Assembly: GCA_023213315.1 (NCBI GenBank)
Contig: JAKCPI010005512.1
Location: 1 to 64,000 of the forward strand
Direction of reading: 5' to 3'
DNA from: Euborellia annulipes
Lineage: Eukaryota; Arthropoda; Insecta; Dermaptera; Anisolabididae
DNA length: 64,000 nucleotides
In this document: positions 57,850 through 64,000 of the stretch, piece by piece
Position numbering within the stretch: the first letter of the stretch is position 1
How the letters are laid out: every line of letters starts with the position of its first letter
The notes under the pieces: generated by a model
Seen by the model: the letters and a program-made list of their open reading frames with translations, nothing else
The model's database searches: none
What the model was told of the DNA's origin: nothing
Position numbers and translations under genes: made by a program

Positions 57850-58256
57850 GGTAAATAAAAGAATACCAGCTAAGATTATTTCATTTATTGGCCCTCTAGG
57901 CTGACGTTTCGGTCTTGGTCAAGACCATCCTCAGAGCTTGCGGGCTGTCAATATAGGCATACAATCAATAACTCAATCATATATTCCATGAACATTCGGT
58001 TAGCTGACTGCCTGTACTCAACTAATTGGCTTATTTTATTAATTTTTGTATTTTCTAAATTGTAATTCAATCATTATACATACTAATATTTTTTAAATAT
58101 CTGAAACCGAATGTTCATGGAATATATGATTGAGTTATTGATTGTATGCCTATATTGACAGCCCGCAAGCTCTGAGGATGTTCTTGAACAAGACCGAAAC
58201 TTCAGCCCAGAAGGCCAATAAATGAAATAATCTTAGCTGATATTCTTTTATTTACC
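57850..58256. repeat. Inverted pair of hammerhead-like units (H10/H11), 152-bp arms
   Basis: Arms 57850-58001 and 58105-58256 around a 103-bp spacer. Each arm carries, reading outward, CTGAGGAT - helix - CCGAAAC (minus 57903-57934; plus 58172-58203) followed by a tail with GGCCAATAAATGAAATAATC and TTTTATTTACC. The left motif has a 6-bp GGTCTT/AAGACC helix and GAAACGTC; the right is changed to GAAACTTC. The outward-facing 3' tails would fit Penelope-like terminal repeats in inverted order. Confidence 0.85.
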
Positions 58257-60235
58257 TATTAACAATTATCCAGCTATAAAATCCACATCTTGTGACATTT
58301 TGTTCCACTTAACAGATTGTTATGCACAATAATTTGGGTCAGATCTAGAGACGAACTTCTTAACTATTATGGTTAAGTTTTAAAACATTTGGTCCAGCGG
58401 AAACTCGGAAAATCGTGGTTCATGATAAATATTTGCCGCTTATTTGTACCACTCCCAACAGGTCGATTCACTCTTCGTTTTAATATCTTTTTACCATCGT
58501 CTAGGACTAAACCTCATCCTAACCCGATAAGAGGATCCAGAGATACAAGAAAAATAAACTAGGCCTACACACATTCAAATACACGTAACCACATTAAATT
58601 TTTTTTTTATCTTAGGCCACTATGACCTGAAACGTTAAAAAAAGTATATTAAATTTTAAGAGTTACTGAATACAGTACTTAATTTTTTTAAATCATAAGC
58701 CTATATAAATCTAAATTTTTAAAAGATATACCAAAATAAGTTGAAATAATTAATTACTGTAGCTTCTTTTTAATTAATTTAATATAATAAGATATTCTGG
58801 TCTATACTAAAACTCTTATAAACCAAAATAAGAATACAGGAGAATAAAATCAGAGGAAGAACTCCAGGGACTCCATTTTGATTGGGTAGGTTCTCACCAG
58901 GGTTGGGAGAGGGAGAAGGAATTCCCCAGGAGCGAGGTTCCTTACGGGAAATTTTTATTTTTATTTTAAGAAAACTGTGTGACCAGATTTTTAACAGAAA
59001 TTCTGGGCTATCATTTCGTGGTTTGATCCCCGGCGGAAGCAATTTTTTTTGTGGATTAATAAATCAATATATTATTTACTTACTGTTAGTGTATACACTT
59101 TCCTTTACATTTGCAACTCATCTAAATTATTCAACCGTGAAATGCATGGACTTGATCTCGAGCGAACAAGGTTTAATATTAATATCGCTTTAATCTATAA
59201 TCTCCAGTGCCATATATGTAATTCGGATTAGATCGAATCTATTGTAATTTTGATAGAAAACACTTCCAAGAGAAATAAAATAGAAAAAAAAAAAAAAAAA
59301 CAATAGGATTAAAATAAAATTAAAAATATAATAGTTTTTTCTTATTGTATTAGTAATATAAATTCCGAAAAATCAATTTCAATAAAATTTTTATTGAAAT
59401 TGATTCGTCAGAATGTCATTGTTAAATCTTGTTTGCCGATAAACAGAAAATACAATTCAATGTCCTTTTGAGGTTCCTTTCAAATGGGTTTTCCGCTTGT
59501 TATATTTACAAATAAATTTACCTTTACTCCTGTGTGAAAAGAAGAAAGAACATGATTGACTATTTATTTACTTTTTTTTTTATGCTTGAAAGCCTTTTTC
59601 GGTATTTCTCAAGAATAGCATACAAATAATAAATATTCTTTTTTTTTAAACACTCAGTGTTTATGTGTCTAATAAAAAAAAAAAAAAAAATTAAACAAAA
59701 AAAATAAATATATTTTCAATTATTGACAATTTTCCCATTAATCAAACGCAAAGGCCACCGGGTAATAATTTAGTTTATTAAAACAACTATTGATAAAATA
59801 GCCCGGAGCAAATAAATATTGCATTTCAAAAACTGCGTAAAATTATTAGATTTTATTCAATAAAAATAGCGAAAATAACAGGCAACCAAGAAAGTTGGTG
59901 CACTTTTTGAGAATAGTTACTTTTGTCGCGTTAGTGTGGCCAAACTGATTCTAATGACGTCACATTTTGACATTTCTTTCAAACTTGATATAGGAAAGAG
60001 GAGTTGGCAGCCAATTTTCGAGCCTCTATATTAAAGAAAAACTCTCGATTTTGGATACGTTTCGGCTTTGTTGTTAATATAGACATGTACATTGAGGGAC
60101 AATATTAAGTGCCACCCATGCATTTTCTACTTGTGATTATTTCTTTGTTTTTATAAAAGAACCATGGTTTGAACCATGAAAGTTTCCTTTAAAAAATATT
60201 GTTTTAAAAACAATGAAATAATCATATAAAATAAA
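58257..60235. other. AT-rich stretch, no gene recognised
   Basis: At 58866-59047 there is GTTCTCACCAGGGTTGGGAG and TTTGATCCCCGGCGGAAG; the latter resembles a B-box-like tRNA segment. ORFs at 58779-59231 on both strands overlap and carry no recognisable domain. Confidence 0.35.
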
Positions 60236-60239
60236 ATCA

Positions 60240-60410
60240 TCATGCCCTTGATCTAGGGCTCTGAGGGCGAATGTTAAGCTTCTGGTGCCAAAGGTCGAAG
60301 ATTCGCATTCCGTCCCAAAAATTGGATATCAATCAATTGAAATAAATAGGGTCGGAGGGCCTAAATAGCCTCAAATACCTTAAACAAATTAAAAAAATGA
60401 AACTAAAATC
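60240..60410 (+). mobile_element. SINE S2 copy
   Basis: GCCCTTGATCTAGGGCTC ... GGTCGAAGATTCGCATTCCG (B-box region), then TGGATATCAATCAATTGAAA, GGCCTAAATAGCC and an A-run. Same orientation as 54240-54420. Confidence 0.7.
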
Positions 60411-60513
60411 GCCTAAGTGATACACAACGTAGAGAAGGAAAGCATCTAAGGTTGCATACTTTCCAGGGGTTTAGTTTTAAAAAGATAATTGTATGGCTAT
60501 TGAAACCAGAGTT

Positions 60514-60786
60514 GCCCCCGGGTTTGGCGTAGTGGTAGCGTGCCTACCTCCTATACCAAATGTCGCGGGTTCGGACCCAGGCAGTCCGATGATTTTATTT
60601 AAGCCATTTGGATACCAGATGGCTTAAATAGAAATGCCTGAACCCCCAATAGATATAGGCCTATACATTACAACGGTTATCGTCAAAGTCTTAAATGGCC
60701 TAAGTTGCCGAAAAAGACTGTGTGAATGTGTGTGTTAGTGTGATTGTGAATGAGAAAAAAGTGTGAATGTTTAAAAAAAAAAAAAG
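60514..60786 (+). mobile_element. tRNA-derived SINE S1, complete copy
   Basis: tRNA-like head with TTTGGCGTAGTGG (A-box) and GGTTCGGACCC (B-box), S1 hairpin, TG-rich tract and poly-A. Flanked by CCAGAGTT (60506-60513, 60787-60794). Very similar to 26811-27081, so both are young relative to other S1 copies. Confidence 0.92.
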
Positions 60787-61269
60787 CCAGAGTTTAAATT
60801 TTTTAATTAGGCCTTTTAGCCGGAAGAAGAGATCCTTGAGGTTAAGGAACGCCAAGCTTTGGTGAATCTGGGGATAGGTCGCCAAGAGATACAAGAGAGT
60901 TAAACGGCCTTCGGTAAGCCATCGGTATTAATTTTCTACATAATATACTGAATTAAAAATCTAAAATTGAAAGAAATTAAGCCTTTAATTCTTCTTAATT
61001 CCAAATTCACTTTTTAGAATAAAGAAAAAATATATGTAATGTCGTTACCTTAATCTCCACTCACTATAACATTCTAAAATCAAAATAAACATCCCTCGTT
61101 TTGTTTTGATTGAATTGAACATTTAACTACTCTCCAAATGACTAATTCATCAATTTGTTTACATAAATACATTATACTACTAAATCAATATTGAATGACT
61201 TATGATTTTTGTTTATTATTCAATGGGCTCACAAATCCATTTGTGTCTGTAAAAAAAAGGGATGAGAGA

Positions 61270-61378
61270 TTTGGATACCAAATGGCTTAAATAAAATGAT
61301 CGAACTGTCTGGGATCCGAACCCGCGATTCTTGATATACAAGGCAAGCACGCTACCAACTGCACCGAGCCCGAGGGCC
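61270..61378 (-). mobile_element. SINE S1 head, partial
   Basis: GGATACCAAATGGCTTAAAT, GGGATCCGAACCCGCGATTC and CGCTACCAACTGCACCGAGC: the hairpin and the tRNA-like head on the minus strand, with the TG-rich tail missing. Confidence 0.75.
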
Positions 61379-61427
61379 AATGGAGATTTCTATTAGGAAT
61401 CTTACACTATTTTTTTTTTTGTATTTG

Positions 61428-61570
61428 TTTCAAGTCTTTTTGGGCATTTGAGGCCATTTAGACACCGATTGGTATTCAATTCAATTCTCTTGGGACGCGA
61501 TGCGAACCCTCGACCTTTGCACCAGCAGCTAATGCCATAGTTCAAGGTCTCTCCCACCAAATGAGGATAG
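61428..61570 (-). mobile_element. SINE S2 copy
   Basis: CAAGTCTTTTTGGGCATTTG, GGCCATTTAGACACC and GCGATGCGAACCCTCGACCT, the S2 signature, preceded by a T-run (the tail). Confidence 0.7.
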
Positions 61571-61972
61571 TAAGCCCGTTTAACAAATACAAAAATTACG
61601 CCGAGGGGATAAACAGATTTTAATCATTTAATAATTAAATTTTTATTCATTTAATTACAATACTCAAATCAAAACGTTATTTAGAATAATCTAGGATATT
61701 AATTTTTTTTTTATATATATATATAAATATATTAAATCATATTAATTAAAATGTCCAGGAGGTATTTGCGACTCATTTGTAGTGTGTTATCCACGGCCCA
61801 TTGATCCGCAGCGCCGAATTTAATATAATTCAATATTTATATACTGTATAGACATATATAACAATCCTATATTAATTAATACTTTTGATATTCCCCATCA
61901 TCTGTGTAATTCAAATACTTTTAGTGCCACTAGTCCATTAATTTATATGTTAATTAGATAAATCCATTGAAT

Positions 61973-62259
61973 TTAGTAATTACTAGTAACTACTAAATTC
62001 ATATTATACAAAATGGGGCATAAATATTTAGACGGTTTAAGAAGGTCAAAAAAGTTATTCATTTTATTGCTTACATAATAAAAGTTACATGATTGGGAAG
62101 TTCCCCTCAAAAAGCTTTTTATGTGAGTGCTATTGTTTACAAATAACATCACTGAGATGGGCTCCATTCTTCTGAATGCAAATCTCTGGACGTCGCTTGA
62201 AAGAATCAGCATTTCTAATAGAATCTGTTGAATAGCAGTTATGATTGATTTCTTTAAAT
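61973..62259 (-). pseudogene. Tc/mariner-type transposase, C-terminal fragment (part A)
   Basis: Minus strand: DLKKSIITAIQQILLEML, then VQRFAFRRM and NNSTHIKSFL, matching the C-terminal tail (IEDLK..I..AI..I..EML ... FRRR ... GGHIE) of Tc/mariner-class transposases. The reading is cut at the DLK codons by a hAT-like element whose target duplication is CTTTAAAT. The gene resumes on the far side (63750-63885). Inactive. Confidence 0.8.
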
Positions 62260-62617
62260 CAGTGATGCTCAAAGTGGTCTATATCGACCCCCAGGGGTCG
62301 CCGGCGAACTACAAGGGGTCCAGGTGAGCGAAGAAAAGAATTGGGGGTCTGTGAGATGTAAACGGGGGTCCACGATAGTCGATCTCATTTATTTTTGGAA
62401 AAAGGTTTCAGCGCGGTTGCCAATTTTCTAATTAAAAAAAGAAACAAACACATCCTTAACCGAGGAGATTTAAGTTTAAACCTCACTAAATTGAAAATTT
62501 ATTATCAAAACACCATGTTCATCCCTCCCACTAAAAAGCTGTTACTAAATTTCGGTAATATATGGGGATTATATATAAAATTTAATGAAGAATGGAAATG
62601 GCTGTGATGATAATTTA

Positions 62618-63585
62618 AAAAGGAAAGCTAAGAGCAGGGCAGCCAGCAGAAATAAAAAAAACTTTTATATTATTTCGTCGATGTTGCGGGAGCGCGTCGC
62701 TCCCATCTTCAGGACGAAATAATTGTGTACCAATTTGTATACCAGGTATTGTGTTGGTAGTATCTGTTGTGTGTACATTATACTTTTGTTCAACAATTAT
62801 TTCGCTCTGAAGATGGGAGCGACGCGCTCCCGAAACGTCGACGAAATAATATAAAAGTTTTTACTTTCTCTTATCTCTATATATATGTTAATATATATAT
62901 AGAGAGAAAGTATTGGTTTCATGTCAAAAATTCGATGTCGAGATTTTGATGGATCTTCACGTTTTGAGGTCCCCTGAATCCAAAAAAAGTGGTTTTCGCA
63001 ATATGGTCTGTCTGTGGGTGGGTGGGTGGGTGTGTGTGTGTGTGTGTGTGAACAAAATATCTCAAGAACGGAAAGAGCTAGGAGGTTGAAATTTTATATT
63101 TAAGTTAGGCACCCCCATGGGACGTGACACGAAGCTTTTGAACAAAATCGACCAAAAAGTACTAGTACTTTACTCATTCACTTTTTCAGTTTTTTTCGAT
63201 TTTCTCAAAATTTGCTCCAACGATTTTTTTTAAAATTCATATATCAACTATTTTTTAGTTGCTCTTTAAAATGTATATTCTCATTTTGTGATTGAAATCT
63301 TCTGAAGTCAACTTTACTCTTGTACTCCATAGAAAAGATAGGATAAATGGTTGCCATGGTATCAAAATATAAACATTTTGCCATACTTATAAATTTTACA
63401 TCTTGAATTCAATTGTACCCTACTGTCGGAAACTAAATACATGTCGACACAAAAAATCTGGTGTGACAAGCACAGTACACAACTTTCGATTACCGAAGGT
63501 AAGAGAAAGTTGTGTGCTGTGCGCCAGTCACACCAGATTTTTTTTATTTCTGCTGGCTGCCCTGCTCATAGCTTTCCTTATTAAA
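62618..63585. repeat. Palindrome with hammerhead-like units H12/H13
   Basis: Left arm GGAAAGCTAAGAGCAGGGCA ... AACTTTTATATTATTTCGTC; right arm is its complement, interrupted by E1 after the T-run at 62868-62872. The plus motif is CTGAAGA (62807-62813), GGGAGCG/CGCTCCC 7-bp helix, GAAACGTC (62832-62839); the minus motif (62680-62712) keeps the helix but reads GCAACATC. Confidence 0.85.
62873..63537 (-). mobile_element. Dispersed element E1, complete copy
   Basis: Begins ACTTTCTCTTATCTC with the TA hairpin and ends with the long hairpin ...CAGTCACACCAGA. The body matches other copies (AGTACTAGTACTTTACTCAT, GGGGACC in complement, GT-rich tract at about 63013-63050). It sits in a palindrome arm; the other arm shows the empty site as GTTTTTTTTATTTC, whereas the filled site has T5 on the left and T8 on the right. 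Confidence 0.88.
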
Positions 63586-63749
63586 ATAAAAATTAATGTG
63601 TTTTTTTTTTCTACACCTCACTACAGTTAGGCATCAGTCAAAACACATTTGAAGTTGATAACTTTTCACAAATTCTATATTAGCTAAGCAGGGGGTTCCA
63701 AAACCGAAAAACATGGCAAGTGAGACAAAAAAAACTTTGGGGACCTCTG

Positions 63750-63885
63750 CTTTAAATCTTCAATGCTCCGAGATTTATGTTTTAAATATCCCCATAATAA
63801 AGTCCCATGCCGACAAGTCAAGTCGCACCATCTTGTTGAAACCACAACAAGCGTAAGTCAGCGTTTCGTTGCCGAACCATCGGTA
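63750..63885 (-). pseudogene. Tc/mariner-type transposase, middle fragment (part B)
   Basis: Minus strand from about 63885: LRLLWFQQDGAT (the conserved motif around the second catalytic Asp of mariner-like transposases), then after a deletion of roughly 50-60 residues LLWGYLKHKSRSIEDLK, which runs straight into the 8-bp target duplication and continues as part A (61973-62259). The LWGYLK segment normally follows the third catalytic residue. Confidence 0.82.
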
Positions 63886-64000
63886 TATCGGACTATTTCT
63901 TATGGACAAAACCTCGCAGCATAGAAGATTTAACGGAATCACTCACGATTGCTATTCAACAGATTTCATTAGAAATACTGACGAATTTGATTCTTGCAAG
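63886..64000 (+). pseudogene. Tc/mariner-type transposase, C-terminal fragment, opposite orientation
   Basis: Plus strand: DYFLW directly followed by TKPRSIEDLTESLTIAIQQ and EILTNL, running off the window. It is homologous to the C-terminal segment of parts A/B but points the other way, head-to-head with part B. About ten residues after LW are missing, so it too is a relic. Confidence 0.75.

Larger units (their letters stand above)
62260..63749. mobile_element. hAT-like element with perfect 8-bp target duplication, containing a palindrome and E1
   Basis: Left end CAGTGATGCTCAAAGTGG, right end AACTTTGGGGACCTCTG, flanks CTTTAAAT (62252-62259, 63750-63757). The interior is a palindrome (arms 62618-62735 and 62785-62872 plus 63538-63585) into which an E1 copy is inserted. 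No transposase ORF; the frame at 62395-62607 has no recognisable features. Confidence 0.9.

Noticed and set aside
1..64000. Integrated virus or bacterial (endosymbiont) DNA
   Set aside because: No capsid, envelope, polymerase or bacterial gene recognised; all coding remnants are retrotransposon or transposase pieces.

Overview
The window looks like a gene-poor, repeat-dominated stretch of an animal nuclear genome. It is strongly AT-rich and full of poly-A/poly-T runs and microsatellites, and I found no convincing host protein-coding gene. Every protein similarity I can support comes from decayed transposable elements: non-LTR retrotransposon fragments and Tc/mariner-type transposase fragments. 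The mix of tRNA-derived SINEs, jockey/CR1-like non-LTR pieces, hAT-like and TTAA-flanked MITEs, Helitron ends and abundant dinucleotide repeats suggests an invertebrate. An arthropod, perhaps a crustacean, is my guess, but no diagnostic host gene is present to prove it.

Layout: 1-4485 is the end of a satellite array (about 413-bp unit, 11 units visible, running off the left edge). From about 4.5 to 20 kb is AT-rich sequence with SINEs, MITEs flanked by TTAA, two dispersed AT-rich repeat families, a non-LTR C-terminal fragment (8.0-8.5 kb) and a perfect 35-bp hairpin flanked by a 16-bp direct repeat (11.8 kb). At 20.9-22.3 kb lies a foldback element with arms of about 400 bp, next to a Helitron-like hairpin that was itself hit by a hAT-like MITE. 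At 23.6-29 kb are copies of a dispersed element (called E1 here) with a hairpin at each end, a GC-rich block, a 632-bp tandem duplication and an intact SINE. At 29.1-32.1 kb two hAT-like MITEs bracket a nest of other repeats, and the outer edges share an 8-bp direct repeat. At 38-43 kb are a hAT MITE, a foldback with a tRNA-like centre, a Helitron between 215-bp direct repeats, and two short inverted-repeat MITEs. At 45.2-46.2 kb is the 3' part of a non-LTR retrotransposon. At 47.4-57 kb there are several further hAT-like and TA-flanked MITEs. At 61.9-64 kb is the deepest nest: a Tc/mariner-type transposase relic split by a hAT-like element, which holds a palindrome, which in turn holds an E1 copy.

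Nothing here forms a working pathway; the elements are linked by nested insertion, which gives a relative timeline. Two candidates for less-described systems stand out. The first is a set of 13 scattered motifs of the form CTGANGA - short stem - GAAAC(G)T, often in outward-facing inverted pairs, matching the conserved core of hammerhead ribozymes of the kind carried by Penelope-like retroelements. The second is E1, whose two terminal hairpins share the same 12-13 bp arm; one insertion into a palindrome lets its boundaries be read almost to the base. All calls come from reading the sequence by eye; no database or folding search was run.
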